Positions 46,984-59,722 of a DNA stretch of 64,000 bases are shown here, one piece after another. Each line of letters opens with the position of its first letter. Position 1 is the first letter of the stretch. Below the pieces are notes generated by a model. It saw only the letters and a list, made by a program, of their open reading frames with translations, did not search any database and was not told the DNA's origin. The translations under genes and the position numbers were made by a program. The stretch is from Rhizoctonia solani. Lineage: Eukaryota; Basidiomycota; Agaricomycetes; Cantharellales; Ceratobasidiaceae. The stretch is from positions 2,480,001-2,544,000 of the forward strand of contig NC_057373.1 in assembly GCF_016906535.1 (NCBI RefSeq), written 5' to 3'.

Positions 46984-49900
46984 ATGGATATCTATACGAC
47001 GTCGTTTACCCATCCTCGTACTGGGCCGAGCGCATCCTACTCGCCGGCGTCCTCGATTGACTTTACGCCTGAGCTGCGCACGCCCCAGACGGCCTATTCC
47101 CCGGTCCGCCGCCCGGTCCGTGCCAGCTCCCATGTCGCAGAGATCATGCCCGACGCTGTCCAGGCCGTCTGCATCGATGCCATGCAGCAGCACGGCTGTC
47201 TCGTCACGTACACCCGTGCCGACGATGCCCGCGCCTGGAACTTCCACCTCTCCGGCGCCTATGCACAGGTCATGGCTGCCAGGGGGCACATCATTCGGTG
47301 AGACACATTTATCCGTTTTTCTATTTTCCTTTCTATTTCGTAATTTTTGCTCATCGTCTCCAGCGAGTGTCCGGTCCAGGTGCGCGCGGCGATCAAGGTC
47401 GCTCGACACGAGATACTCGACTCTCCCACGTCCTCTCCTGCCCTCAAGGCCGATGTCCGCCGGCGACTGGACGACATTGCCGGTCAGACTCTGGCCCACA
47501 TTGCCGTTGTCAATGCCTCTGCCACACTCAATTCCGTTCCCGTTCCCGACGGCATCAACTCACAGGCATGGAGCGGTCTCGAGCCAGAGCGCATGTGCGA
47601 GCTCGTCGTCACCGGCACCCGCGAGGCCGTTGCCGTTGCCCGTCTCCGTCTCTTGGTCATGATCGATGAGCTCAGCGGCCTCCATGCCGACAGTTGCGAC
47701 ATTGACCACAAGCTTCATCCCATCATCGCCGGCCGCAAGCGCTCAGTCATACAGACCATCCAGGAAGAAACCGCAACGAATATCTACTTTCCCAGCGCTC
47801 TCGTCGGTCTCAATGTCCACATGGTCCCCTCTGCAGGTCCTGCCAAATCCCATCTCAACACCATTTGGATTACCGGCGAGTTTTTCGGCGTTCAACGCGC
47901 AAAAGACATGCTTGTCCAAGTCGCCGCTCTCAAGGTACGTACCCCTGAGTAATCCCATGATTTGTTTCACATCCAAGTTCCCCCAGGGCAAATCTCTCAT
48001 TTCCCGTGATACCGCCGTCTTGCCTCGCAAACTCGATTGGATGCTCCTCGAGCGTCTCGACGAGCTCAAGTCCATCATGGCTGACAATGGCACATTCATC
48101 AATCTTCCTCCCGTCGGTAGTCAGGCCAGTTTGGTCAGCGTATTTGGCGATCATCGCGTGAATATTCAGCGTACATGTCGTGCCGTCATGCAATTGGTGA
48201 GCGCCTCATTTCATCTTTCTCTCAGCCCATGCTAATCCATTTCCCAAGGCTTGCCAATTCTATGTGGCGTCTTTTTGGCTTTTGCCCGTGCACTACAATG
48301 TCCTCATGCCAGTGGCTACCCTCAATCCCGCAAGCATGCCCGGAGTTTTGAAGCGCATTGCCGGCCAGTCGGGCGCAGAGGTCGTCTTCAAGAGCAATTG
48401 CTTCGAGATGCACGGTCTCGAGCACGAGGTCCGTGGCGCTGTGATCATGGTCCTCGAGTTGGACGTCATTCAGGCAAGTACACCCTCTTGTTGCGACGAT
48501 CCCACCTCTCATGCGTCATCCACGTCACCAGACCTTTCGGCATGAAATTCGTTTCCAGATCGAACTTGCAAACGAGCATCGAGATTTTATCAGCGGCAAG
48601 AAGAACGGCAAGATCAACAAGATTATGCAAATGGCCAATGTCAAGATCAAGTTTGAGACCTTTAATGAATTCAATTTCCTCATGGATCTCTCGGGCAATG
48701 ATGCCAGCGTCATTTCGGGCTTGGTTTTGCTTCAAGAAGAGCTCCCCGCCGAGATTTCGTTCCATGTCCCCGAGACTTACCACAAGCGCATTATCGGTGT
48801 TGGCGGGCGCAGCATTCAGCGTATCATGAAAAAGTATGGTGTGTACGTCAAGTTTTCTAATGCCGAAGAGTTTGCGGCTCTGGGCGGTTACGGCGACAAT
48901 GAGGACAATGTCATTGCCCGTACCCCGGCCAAGAATGCCATCAACCTTGACAATCTCAAGCAAGCCGTCATGGAGCTCGTCCACCCCAAGGCAAGACCTG
49001 AGTGTATGCGGTCATGGCCATGTACTAACTTGGAATTTAGGACAAGGACTACGTAATCGAGACCGTCTCGATTCCGCGCCGCTACCACCGCACCCTGCTG
49101 GGCGAAAAAAGCATCTTTATCAAGGACATTGAGACCAAGACCAACTCCAAGGTTCGTTTCCCAGACAAGGAATCTGCCTCGGATGCCGTCGCCATTTTTG
49201 GACCCGAAAGTCAAGTCCACGTCGCCTCTGCAATGCTCTTGGTAAGATCACCGGTCTTTGGTCCCGCCATCGATAGCTAACTCGGGAAATTATTAGGATC
49301 ACGTTCCGTTTGAAGCCGACATGGTCGTCCCACCTCACTCGGAGCTTGCTTCAATCGTCCAATCTACCGATTACCTCTCGTTTTCCGAAACCTGCAAGCG
49401 TGATTACCAAGTCGTCATTGTCCCCCAAATTCCGGCGAGCGGTTCTGGAGAGCGCCCGAGCTTCAAGTTTAGATGTCAGAGGAGCAACAGCGACTTTTTG
49501 GCCACGGCGCGCGAGCAGCTCGAGGCGTTTTTGGTCAGCGCTGGCATCGAGGTCTACCCCTCGACCATGGGCAAGCGAGCAGACTCGTACATTACCGATG
49601 CGTTCCCACATTTCGGAAGCAAGCTGCTCTCAACTACGGCGCCGACCGCATCTGCTGCGAGCACCGTTTCCGCTAGTTCGGGTACGTTTGGTGCTCCTCT
49701 CTTGATCATGAATGCTTATTTGTCTAACACTGGTGTAACCAGACTTGGTCGAGTTTCCCCGCACGGGCGATGGATACGAGCGTCGTATCCGTTTGGCGAG
49801 CTCTACCCCTGACGTCAAGGCCTTGTTCAATAACCCGTCGTACGTGTACAACCTACCCGAGCACGACGAGGCCGATGATATCGGCTTTGGGCGCAATTTC

Positions 49901-50491
49901 ACGGTCTCTGGACCGCCGCTCACGGCCGACATGTGGAGTCCCCCCATGAATTACGTGAGTCTGGACGTTGTCACGGTTGTGTGACTCACTAACCGATAAT
50001 TCTATAGCGCCCTGGGTTTTCCTTGACGCATTCTCGCGCGATGGAAGATTCTGTCAAGCGCGGCTCTGACTCGCTTCTGGAGAGCAAGCTGAAGGAGCGT
50101 ATTTCCAAGCCACGGTCTCTTCAGAATAGGTACGCATCTTATTCAGTACAATTCAAACGGCAGTGGGGGGGATTCTGACTCGGGTATTTCCCATGCACAG
50201 GGCCCAAAGTCTGGACCTCACTTCGCTCACTTCGGTCGCGCGCCAGGTATCCTCGATCCATACGATCAACGAACGATCCGTTCGGCTTCTCCGACCGACT
50301 ACTCGACGACACCTTCGAGCCCCACGAGCGCTACGATCCCTTCGTTCCCGTCTGTTAATGGACCCGCCCCAGTCAACGGAAATAATATCAACGGGCTGCC
50401 CAAGGTTTTGCCCCGCCAGACGATGCCCCCCGGTGGGACGGACGAAATCACCCGCGCGATGGCCTCTGTTCGATTCGATTCGATGCACTAG
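46984..50491 (+). CDS. Multi-KH-domain RNA-binding protein (Bicaudal-C-like)
   Basis: About ten exons from MDIYTTSFTHPRTGPSASYS (46984) to MASVRFDSMH (50491). At least four KH-like units are visible by their hydrophobic-GxxG-type cores: DHKLHPIIAGRKRSVIQTIQ, ASMPGVLKRIAGQSGAEVVF, HKRIIGVGGRSIQRIMKKYG (the most canonical GxxG) and YHRTLLGEKSIFIKDIETK. The C terminus is Pro/Ser-rich. The last intron must use the acceptor at GGCAG|TGGGGG (about 50163); the nearer-looking CACAG acceptor puts the final exon out of frame. Fungal proteins of this kind bind mRNA in the cytoplasm. The upstream ATG at 46945 is in frame but gives a less typical start. Confidence 0.8.
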
Positions 50492-51067
50492 GTTTTCTTT
50501 CTTTCCTTCTTGCTAGGCAAGCTTTTCCGAGGACTGGATCGACCGGCGGACTCTTGTCTGGTTGCTGGACTTCCTCGACTCGATCTTTTTTTTTCTTTCT
50601 CCACAGCATCCCATTTTACCCGTTTTGCTCCCTATGCCCCGCTCGACATTCTAGCTCTATGCCCCTATTGTGTTTCTTTTCTCATTTTTCTCTCTCATCC
50701 AATCATCAGCATACGGACACCCTGCTCGTGCAATAAAACCCCAAAGCAAAAGTTACCCCCTCCCTTCCCGCACTGGAAGACTGTTATCCGTTTCTCCGTC
50801 GTACCTCCCGTGCGCGTGTGTATGTATGATGTTGTACTAGTCTATCCCCGCGTGTGTATGCATGTAAGGGCCTGCGTCGTGAATTGTATATCTTATCCAT
50901 TTTCCATCAAGGAGTGTGTGTTGAATGATGGGCGAGGGCTTAGATCACCAAGATCATGAGGCTCATTGGCCAAGGAAACCGGTTTGTGAGACCAAAATGC
51001 GCGATAAATTATAAAATGTCTATGGCATTAGGGAATAAATCGACCGGGACAAGGATGGAGTGCGGTA
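50492..51067. other. 3' regions of the convergent KH and transporter genes
   Basis: Pyrimidine-rich, AT-rich 3' UTR-like sequence with no exon recognised. Confidence 0.45.
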
Positions 51068-53429
51068 TCATAATGAGTACTTTTTGCTGAGCGATCTTGC
51101 CAGCCGAAGCGTGAGGAACGCAGCAACGCCCGAACAAATCCCCCCGATCCTGTTCCGTTCCGTCCAAGGGTTAGGCACGTATCAGCTAGAAACAAGTACA
51201 CGTCACTCACCTGAAAACGACGCCTATGCTTTCTGCTTGCTTTCCGGGTGATAGAGTATCAGACGCATCCGACCCACCAGGGTGCAAGAGTTGTTTGGTA
51301 TCGAGCAAGGCAAAGATCGCAGACGATACGCCGATGATAACAAACTGAGGGATGACCACAAATATGTTATGTATACCCTGTCCACTCCGAGTCAGTCCCT
51401 CTCTCTGTTTAACCCATACTCGAACACAGAGAGTGAACTTACCAGGATGACGCCCGCCTGCTGTGGTCCTTGTTCTGGAGCTGGTGCCTCGGGTAAACGC
51501 TGTGCGTTTTCCCAGTCTTCGGTGTCGTTGAGCAACACGAGGGATACGTCTAGATCCGCTTGGCTCGCCCCTCCGTGGATATGACCGCCTTGTTGTTCGG
51601 CCGCGATGGCTTCTCCTAGCTGGGGGTTGTGCGTCAATGTGAGTATATAAGCTTTCGAGGGAAGGGAGAGAGAGGGTATACCAGTGCATAGGGTGCCCAT
51701 GCGCTCACGGCTGAGCAGAGTCCAATCAGGACGAATATGAACGATGCGAATCCGGGACCTCGTACGAGCCTATACAAAATAAGTCACAAGAAACTCGAAT
51801 GTGAAATTACAAAAACTCACAGTGTGCTCAAGAGCAACACACCAAACACCATGTGCGATACCGCCCAAGTCTTGGCCAAATCAAACTTGGTCTCTCGCCA
51901 CCTGTGCAAAGCCTGCTGCATCTCAAGAGGCAGTCGCTTCGAAAGCTCCCATATGATCCCTCCAATACTCTGGTGGTCTGCTTCGCTTCGGCTAACGACG
52001 AACAGGGGGAGCATGATTGATGCAAAGAGCGTCAAGAGCGCTCCGTGAAACAAGGCTCGGGATCCGGCGCGGGTGCCTTCCTCTTGGAGCGCCTCGCTAG
52101 ACGGCCCACGTGAGTCTCCGTGCTCGAGTGCGTCGCGGACGTATATGTCGCCAATGTATTCAGTCGCAAAGAGCATAACTGGTAGCCAGCCGAGCCACGA
52201 ACTGGATGTGTTTGTTTGGTTAAATGGGTTGTATGCGGTTAGGAGGGGGCGTACAAGAATTGGATGAAGCACTGTGTTACAGAGTCAGTGTTTGGGTCGG
52301 TCAAATTCTAGGCTTTGGGCTCACGATGCTGCGAATGGTGGCTGGTAGTTTGAGAACGGTATCCCACATATTTCGTAACATCTGTTTTAGGTCAGTTGCA
52401 TCTCCTGGGCTGGAACCATTTAGTACTGCATCTGTCAAGTGCAAGAATATACTGACCGTGGCTGATGTACGGCCTCTTGGACAAAAACTGCAGTAATAAC
52501 ATGTGTTCCTAAGAGCAACAGACCAGCAATCACACTGAGTAGCCCGATCTGGCTCGAATTGCTCCCGAACATGTATGGTAGGTCGAGGTTACCGCTATCC
52601 GAGCATGTCAGTTATATCTCATCGATTACATTTCAATGCACCGACGTACATGAAGAAACCTAATACTTGACCAAGCCCCGAGGTGCGGCTAGCCCAGGCG
52701 TTGCTAAGAAAGCGATAAATAAGTCTCAGTACAAAGGGTTTCGACTACCAGCGTACCCAGAGTTTTGTTCATGAGGCGGCAACATGTCGACAATCAAGGC
52801 CCGATCGGCGGACATGACTGTTATGATACTGCGACGTAACTATGTGTGCAGCGGTTGATTTATTATAGCAAACGTACCAGCGTTCACAGCAAAGTCTATA
52901 CATATGATCGATAGAACCGATATTAATATGGCGATTCCTTGGGCCTGTTTCAGATTTTTGTCAAGACGATGATAAGCAGCAGGAAAAGCAGGCTCACATG
53001 TGAAGGCCATAGTGCCTCGCCAATCCCTCGTGCAAATCCCAGCCCAAGCATCGCAGGTACACATACTAGACATCCTCCCATCATGAACGGCCTTCTTCGC
53101 CCATATTTTGAAGTCGAAGCATCGGCAAGCGCACCTGGTTGCCTTGATGTAAATCGTAACCCTGTTGAACAAAAAAAGTGATACGTACCTATTAATGGTT
53201 GCATGATAATTCCCGAAAGGGGCCCAGCGAGAAAAACAAGTGATAATGTACTTTTAGACATGCCGAGAGATAATAAAGTAGGAGTGGCATGAGACATCAT
53301 TGAAGCCCAAAGTACAGCCGTTCCAAGGCCAGGAAGTGCCAAAATAGGAAGATGTAACCATTGAGGGCCAATAATGTATCCCAAGTTGGCCTCCGAGTTT
53401 GAGTTCTGCAGACTTGGGAAAAGAACCAT
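51068..53429 (-). CDS. MFS sucrose/alpha-glucoside transporter (SUT1-like)
   Basis: The start is MVLFPSLQNSNSEANLGYII at 53429 and the stop at 51068-51070, with about eleven exons. The N-terminal half has the SUT signature: helix 1-2 with LPILALPGLGTAVLWASMMSHATP, LAGPLSGIIMQPLIG and the loop KYGRRRPFMMGGC. A TMSADRALIVDMLP-type segment and GNAWASR lie in the next exons. The C-terminal half includes LGWLPVMLFATEYIGD, a helix around LLLSTL, a long acidic cytosolic loop (DVSLVLLNDTEDWENAQRLP) and final helices FVVIPQFVIIGVSSAIFALL and GGICSGVAAFLTL. Fungal SUT1-type proteins are proton symporters for sucrose or maltose at the plasma membrane. Substrate choice is inference from the family. Confidence 0.85.
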
Positions 53430-53631
53430 TGTGAAGTGGTTGGCTCTAGGTTGACCACGTAGATAATCTAGTCGCTAGTCGTAGCCGGGAAGTTCAGCCA
53501 AGGAGCGTGACGCGCGACCGCGCTTGACGGCACACCGCACAGCCACGTTGCTTCTTCATGTGGGGTTAACATACGGAACTTGATTCGTTTTATCTATTCA
53601 ACGCTAAAAGACGATAGGATCTGGATATATA

Positions 53632-55100
53632 TCAGCCCTTATCGGGAGTATTTGTACTACAAGGCGAACCCAATTGTAGGAACCCATTCTGAAGCCATAT
53701 GGGCGGGACACCATTCCACCATTCCTTCGCCTTTAGTGCGCTCTTGTTTTCTGTTTTTAATTTTGAAACAATCAACTGAGTTCCCTCGGCGCAGCCTATT
53801 CGTAAAGTGTTATCCGAGGGGTAAAACAAGGCTTTACCAGGTACGTTCAGTTCAACCTTTGTGTCGCTCTCGGCAGCTGTGCGCATCTCCAGTAATTGCA
53901 ATCGAGAAGTGTGCTTGTCTGGTATATAGGTAAAAACTGGGCGCTACAGACCGGTTTACTGGGTGTATGCACAAGAATCGCCTTGCAACATACCTGGTGA
54001 CCGATTGCACGGTGTGTGCGCTCTATGCGCTCGGCATTCCACGCCTTCCAATCAATCTCACTCTGCTCTGCCCTAATTAGCCTCGCCTTTGTGGCCCGCG
54101 AGTGATCTTGAGAATAGGCAGTAAACAGCTAATGCACCTATCAACAAAGAAATCGGGGATATTGGGCAAATGCTTACAGAATCTGATTTAGCTTTGCGCA
54201 AAATTTCAACCAATAGTTGGCCGCCCATTTTCGCTAATTTTGGTTCCAGAGACATGTAAGTGGAGCCCATAGGTATATCCTAACTTATATGAATTTGGTA
54301 CCACTTGACGGTGTGCTCAAATACACCACTCACCATAGTTCTCTGGCCCCAGATATCTCCGAAATCAAATCCTTTCCGTCTTCCATCTCAATTACACTAA
54401 CGCCCGTGGTATCAACTCCATCTAGGAGTGCATGCTGAATAGGAGCTGCGCCACGGTACTTGGGTAACAGTGAAGGGTGAACGTTAAGCTTTCTGCCGCG
54501 GTGAAAGATATCCAAACAGCTGCTTGGAATACGCCTGCCAAACGAAGCTGTCACTAAGATATTTTTGTTCGAGGATTCGTTAAAAGGTTCGGGCGGCTGT
54601 ATTTTAGTTAATTGATCATTGTCGAGAAAACTGAGAGTGTTACTGACTATCCAGTGGGAGAATTCATCCCTATCCTCGGGAACATGAATCACAGGCACTT
54701 GGACAGATTGAGCTATCTGCTTGAGTGGAGCTGCACCGCTAAACATATCAAGACATCTCGTACGTACCCCTAGCACACGGACTCACCGACTGACAATGTT
54801 TGCCGCCTCCGTCCGATCCACTGGTCCGGCGTAGTCGCAACAACAAGCAAGTCCAAGACATCTAACCAATGTATTAGATACTGAGTTATAGATGCGCCGC
54901 TAGGATCCACCTTTGGCCTGACTCAACTCGCTAAACACTACACTGGAGAATGTGTCTCTCCCAAAGAATAATACATTGTAGTCTCGATGAAATGTTTGGG
55001 TGATTTTGTATTTTGATGGCGCAAATAATCTGCGCATATCGTGGATACAGGCCGTGTATGAAATGAGAGTCCTTGTGCCGCCTATGTGATACCTCCACAT
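53632..55100 (-). CDS. FMT1: Mitochondrial methionyl-tRNA formyltransferase with a one-base frame break
   Basis: Sense order: YNVLFFGRDTFSSVVFSEL, then DVLDLLVVATTPDQWIGRRR, VAPLKQIAQSVQVPVIHVP, LVTASFGRRIPSSCL and LNVHPSLLPKYRGAAPIQ. The last block holds the catalytic Asn-His pair. Then come GVSVIEMEDGK and, in a shifted frame, FDFGDIWGQRTM, DIPMGSTYMSLEPKLAKMGG, ATKARLIRAEQSEIDWKAW and the C-terminal domain NVPGKALFYPSDNTLRIGCA. The shift at about 54373-54376 fits loss of one A in a GGAAAAGG run. Family enzymes formylate Met-tRNA for mitochondrial initiation. The start may be 55100 or the internal ATG at 55037, which opens the basic MRRLFAPSKYKI leader. Confidence 0.85.
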
Positions 55101-55400
55101 TTATGTGCAGGTGGCCGTCTTTTGAAGTCGGCGCTTGTTAGGCGTTGCTTATCGAATCCAAGATAAATTACAAGATCTCTTAACCGCGCGACCGCGGCTT
55201 TTGGGTCGTGCTCTCTTCCAGCCCCATCATATTCGCAATCGCTTGGTCACACTCCTCGTTCCTGGAGAAATTAGGTCAAACAGCTGCAGTGCTCCCTGGC
55301 TACTGCACACAATCTCTGGTGTTTTCCGCGACTCGGTCTCCTGGAAGCTATAATAAATAACTGGAACATGAATGGAAATCCTGGACATGCGCTTCACAAC
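55101..55400. other. Divergent spacer between FMT1 and a coiled-coil gene
   Basis: About 300 bp holding both promoters; no exon recognised. An in-frame upstream ATG for the right-hand gene lies at 55368. Confidence 0.4.
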
Positions 55401-57267
55401 ATGGCATCCCGTCGCTCTGTTGGCTCTCCTTCCGCCGCCATCGTACCAGCCGTCGCGTCTTCGCTCAGAAGTGTCATGATGTACAACCACAATGCACTTA
55501 CTCAAGCAATTTCCCAAATTGAAGCTATTGGAGACATCCAAAACGAACTTGTGAATGCTCGCTCCGCGCACGCACAAGTATCCAAAGACCTCCAAATGGC
55601 TGTCGAGCGAAGTGCTAATCAGGCTCTTCAGCTCCAACAAACACAGGATGAACTAAGGGCTGCAAACCAAAAGTTACATGGCGCAAGAGAGCAACTGCGG
55701 CTACTTGAATCTAGACTTGTCGCCGCAGATGGGAGAGCATCGTCTGAACAGGCGGTTCACCATCCTAGGGTAAGTGGCTGCTCCGCCTATTTGAGTGTAA
55801 TGTTGCTGAGGTGCCATGTGTCAATTTAGGTCCAAGCACTGGAATCGGCGCTCAATGGTGCAAATCAACAAATTAACGAACTAACCAGGAGGCTTCAGAT
55901 GGCTACTTCTGCCGCTATTGCTTCACAACATTCGGATAGCCCGGTCATCAAAATAGAATCATTGAATCAATCTTCACCACGGGCTCAGACGTTGGAGAGA
56001 CGTTTAGCTATGATACTTGGGCTATCAGACCAGGATTTAACAGCAGCTACCAACCAACTTGTGGAGACGCTGACGGGCCCAAACACAAGCGTCATTTCGG
56101 GAGAGGTACGTCACCGATGTACTACATGACTCCTCATGCCTGGAAAGGATGTGCTCAATTTTTTTTCTTTTAACTGAATAGATTGGTTCCCAACAAAAAT
56201 TGCAGGCGAGTGTTCGTTCGCGGGCGACTGCCGTGATCTAATCATCAGAGAAAATCCAGATATTCGCACACTTCAAGGCGCTACGTAGTGAATTCAATAC
56301 TGGTGAGCTATTATAACTTGCATATCAATCTCCAAACTTACCTATTCTAGTTCTTAACGCGGCTCAGACCTGTACCTCGCGAAACGCCATGTTAGAAGCA
56401 ACTCTGACAACAATAAGGGACCTTCGCATCGGTGTGCGTATACATGTTTTTTTTTACAATTACCCGAATGGAATCTGATAATAGATTGTCATAGACTTCG
56501 CCAACGATACCACAGCCTACAATGTCTGAAACTCGTCCAAGCACTGATACCAATGCCCCTCAAGAATCACCCATTGACGGGGAAATTGAGATGGATATCG
56601 AACGTACTGAAGCTGCCAGGGTAGCCAGACAGAGTTCGAGCGCTACCCCAACGATACAACCTCAATCAGTCACCCCTCAACAACGACCTCCATCCACCCA
56701 ACCTGGAAATACACTCCAGTTGGTGGGAACCCCCACAAACCATGCGTCCTCTACTCAACCACAAGACTCGCCCCAGCGAAAGAGACAAAGGACCTTGACA
56801 AGCGGAGGAACAGAACCACTGCCTCGGGATCATATATTACACGCCCACGTTCGTCTTGTAACTACTACTTACAAAATTGAACCAGCGGATGGTGCATCCA
56901 ACGGTAGCGACACTTCAGCTGCGCAGAAGAAGCTTGTCTGTAAACTGTGCGAGTAAGTAGTACTTCTCCTAGCTTTTAACACTGAACTCATAAGTAGTAA
57001 AGAACCCGCCACAAATCACAGTCAGACCACCAAATTGCGGTATTTCCTTATGACAGGGACACCCCAATTACTGTCCCACAATTGGCCGAAGCCGAATCGA
57101 CTCGGGCGCGGATTGAGCCATGGATCAGCCATATACAACAGCAGCACCAAAGGATGTATACCACGATAATGGGGAGAATGGGGGCAAAATCGAGTACCTC
57201 CACACCCACGGCCACGGCCACATCAATCCCCACGTCTGTACCCACGCCCGTATTACCAACACCGTAG
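55401..57267 (+). CDS. Hypothetical coiled-coil protein with C-terminal CxxC-x3-H-x5-H motif
   Basis: Seven exons join in phase from MASRRSVGSPSAAIVPAVAS (55401) to PTPVLPTP (57267). The N-terminal half is a long coiled coil (IEAIGDIQNELVNARSAHAQ, then LQQTQDELRAANQKLHGARE) continuing in exon 2 with ANQQINELTRRLQMA. A Ser/Thr/Pro/Gln-rich middle follows with a PQRKRQR basic patch that could be a nuclear localisation signal. Near the end is VCKLCETRHKSQSDHQIAVF, in which Cys-x2-Cys-x3-His-x5-His could bind one zinc. This motif exists only if the last intron ends at 57002; another acceptor gives a different tail. An intron at about 56206 probably uses a GC donor (CAG|GCGAGT). I do not recognise a family. 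Confidence 0.6.
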
Positions 57268-57373
57268 TTGGACTTGAGTTTCTCAGTGAACGATTGCCAT
57301 CCTATATATTACATTATATATTCTCCCTACTATTATTAAATATACAAATCATTCAAATCCAACAGCCATGAGC

Positions 57374-59443
57374 TTAAATGTTATCGGGTTCGGCACCGTC
57401 ACCCGAGCGAAGAGTCTCTCCTTTCTTGGTGTGAGCATCCTTCAATGCTTGTAGAACCTGACAGTCGAATTAAGTAAACAGTCAACTATGAATGCAAGAA
57501 ACAACCGCACGTGTGGTATAACTAGCTCGTCCACTTCCTGGCCCCAAAGCATGTCCAGGTGTTCATGATTAGGAACCTAAGGAGCGGGTGTTATTCACAA
57601 GACCGTAAATCCGCGCGGGAGTTTACTCACGCCCCGGCAGGTTGTATGTTTCGGGAGTTCAGCTAACATCACATCTATGTCTACCAAGCTATCGGTTTCA
57701 CCATAGAGCAAAAATATTGGGGTAACGATGTTTCTAGTCGGAAACTACCGTTGAGTGGCGAGTCAGTTATAAGATGTATGCCGAAAACAGGATTGTTACC
57801 TTGGCCGGCTGATAGAATTTCTTCCCAAGGAAACTAACCGGTGACTGGACTTCATCATCGTACCTGTTTATCCTCCTGTGAGCTTTTGCGGCCCTGAAAA
57901 AAGAATGACTTACATTTGGAACCCAGCGTTACGCATAATCTGGAACCAATGGACCACAGACTTGGTAGATGTGTACGAATAGAGATGCGCATATGCTGCG
58001 ATCTTTTGAGAAGCAGATATGTTTGCTCCGCGCCAGTTGAAGAGTGTGGTCAGAGCTGTATCGATTACCTTGATGAAAATTGGGGGATCTACAAACAATG
58101 ATGAACCTGGGTGGAAATACGGGCCGAGAAGCTGAAACTCACACAGGATACTCTGCCAAAACACTGTTGACGGCAAAATGGACTTTCGTCCAAAGAAGAG
58201 GTACATCAAGGTCGGGGATGCCTTCATTAGCCCATCAACGATCGGCTGGTGCAATCCTATATCACAGAAGTCATGTGCCAGGGATCCGTGTATATCGGAG
58301 AATTGACGTACCAGGAGGTGACATGGCAGGAGCTAAAGCGATAAAGATGTCAATTTTCTCATTTAGAGCCGGGTGGATGCTGAGCGCAGCGAACGCCTGA
58401 GCGGTACCCTGGCTAGCTCCCAATGCATTTCAGCTGGGAGCAACGATATACCATCCACCGTACACACCTGAAGCCCACATAACTCAATGACTTGCTCTTG
58501 GTCAAGTTGAGAATATACTCGATCGAGTCTGGAATATCAAAAAGGCAAAATTCATCGATCGAATAATTCCAAAACTTGGCTTCGCTCGGAATGGAGTGTA
58601 TAGACTTTTTGCTGTACTTGTTACCACGGTTGTTTCCTGAGTTGAGTTAATGTGGCATAAGTGAAAATAAGGCACGAAAATAGTTGCATAATATACCAAG
58701 CCACACGTCGTAACCTGCATCGGCCAGAATAAATGGAAGACAGCGCTCTCTATCGGTGAGACAAACCCACACCTCTGTAAACTCTGCTTAGTAATACGCG
58801 ACTTTCACATGACAACGACCACTCACCAGAGTTCATAAGTAAACCTGGTAACGACGTCATATTCAACGAGCTTGGAGCAAGAAAACATCTAAACTTACCG
58901 TGATGCAGGTATACAACAGGTTTTCTAGTACGAGCGCCCGGGTGAAGTGATCTTTCGTTCTGAGCATTGGGCAACCGGTGAAGACCAAGCATGTATCCGT
59001 CCTTAGTTTGCACGACATGGCTTTCACTTGTATAACCCCAAATTTGACAAAGCTCTTCAAAGTCCTCGGCCTCGCGAATTTTCTCAGCTCTTCTCTCTTC
59101 TTCGCTCGTAGGGCGCTTGGAGTCTCGATCTGGGGAACTCTCCCGAGAGCTGGAGCCACTCCCATAGTGAGCAATGAATATCTCACGCGACTTTTCATAA
59201 AACCTGAGGGCCCGATTCTGGTCATTCTTGGCAAGAGGCATACAAGTATTTACGAACCATGCCAGAACCGACGTTGGGAGGGCAAGCGTCAGTATTCGAA
59301 TAAGTGTTTCAAATGAGACAAAACAGAATCCGAGAACAAGTGCAGTATATTCTCGACTTGTATAGTTGATTAGTTGGGTTTATATGAAGCCAAAAAGTAA
59401 CGTACAGAGAAAGTCGGCCAAGCACAGGTACATTCACAGCCAT
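57374..59443 (-). CDS. Steryl ester hydrolase/acid-lipase-type lipase (TGL1/YEH-like)
   Basis: The start is a 38-nt exon at 59406-59443 (MAVNVPVLGRLSL), joined to an exon that encodes one membrane helix (YTALVLGFCFVSFETLIRILT). Starting at the later ATG (59241) would lose this anchor. Next comes a Ser/Asp-rich linker and the acid-lipase block GYTSESHVVQTKDGYMLGLHR and KPVVYLHHG. The catalytic Ser lies in YVGFSQGTAQ, split by an intron; the Asp is in IFLLYGDTDSLVD and the His in PNHEHLDMLWG. The end is EPDNI at 57374. This arrangement matches yeast TGL1/YEH enzymes on lipid droplets or membranes, which release sterols from steryl esters. A CACGTG at 59478-59483 lies 35 bp upstream. Confidence 0.9.
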
Positions 59444-59722
59444 GATCGAGGAAGGAGCTTGGGAGCCAGGGGGAGTGCACGTGATATAGTCGGAATGGAG
59501 GCTTGATTAGTCAAGTGCAATTTACTTGATCAACTCTTTCCATCACAATCGTCACTTGTTTCTCCAGTCCCGCCCTTTGCACCTATTGGTTGCCCGTCAC
59601 TTATTGTACGAGTCTCTAACGCAGCTGGCCCGCATATTAGAGATATAAACTAGAAATTCTCGACACTCAGTCTGAAATCTTTGCCTATTGGGATATACAC
59701 CACTAGCGCCTGTGAGCCCAGC

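Noticed and set aside
46948..47499. Minus-strand ORF of 183 codons
   Set aside because: Antisense to the first KH-protein exons; Arg/Gly-rich shadow composition.
50195..50516. Alternative last exon frame of the KH gene from the CACAG acceptor at 50202
   Set aside because: Gives an Arg/Pro-rich tail with no regularity, while the GGCAG acceptor at about 50163 gives a smooth Ser/Pro tail ending at 50491.
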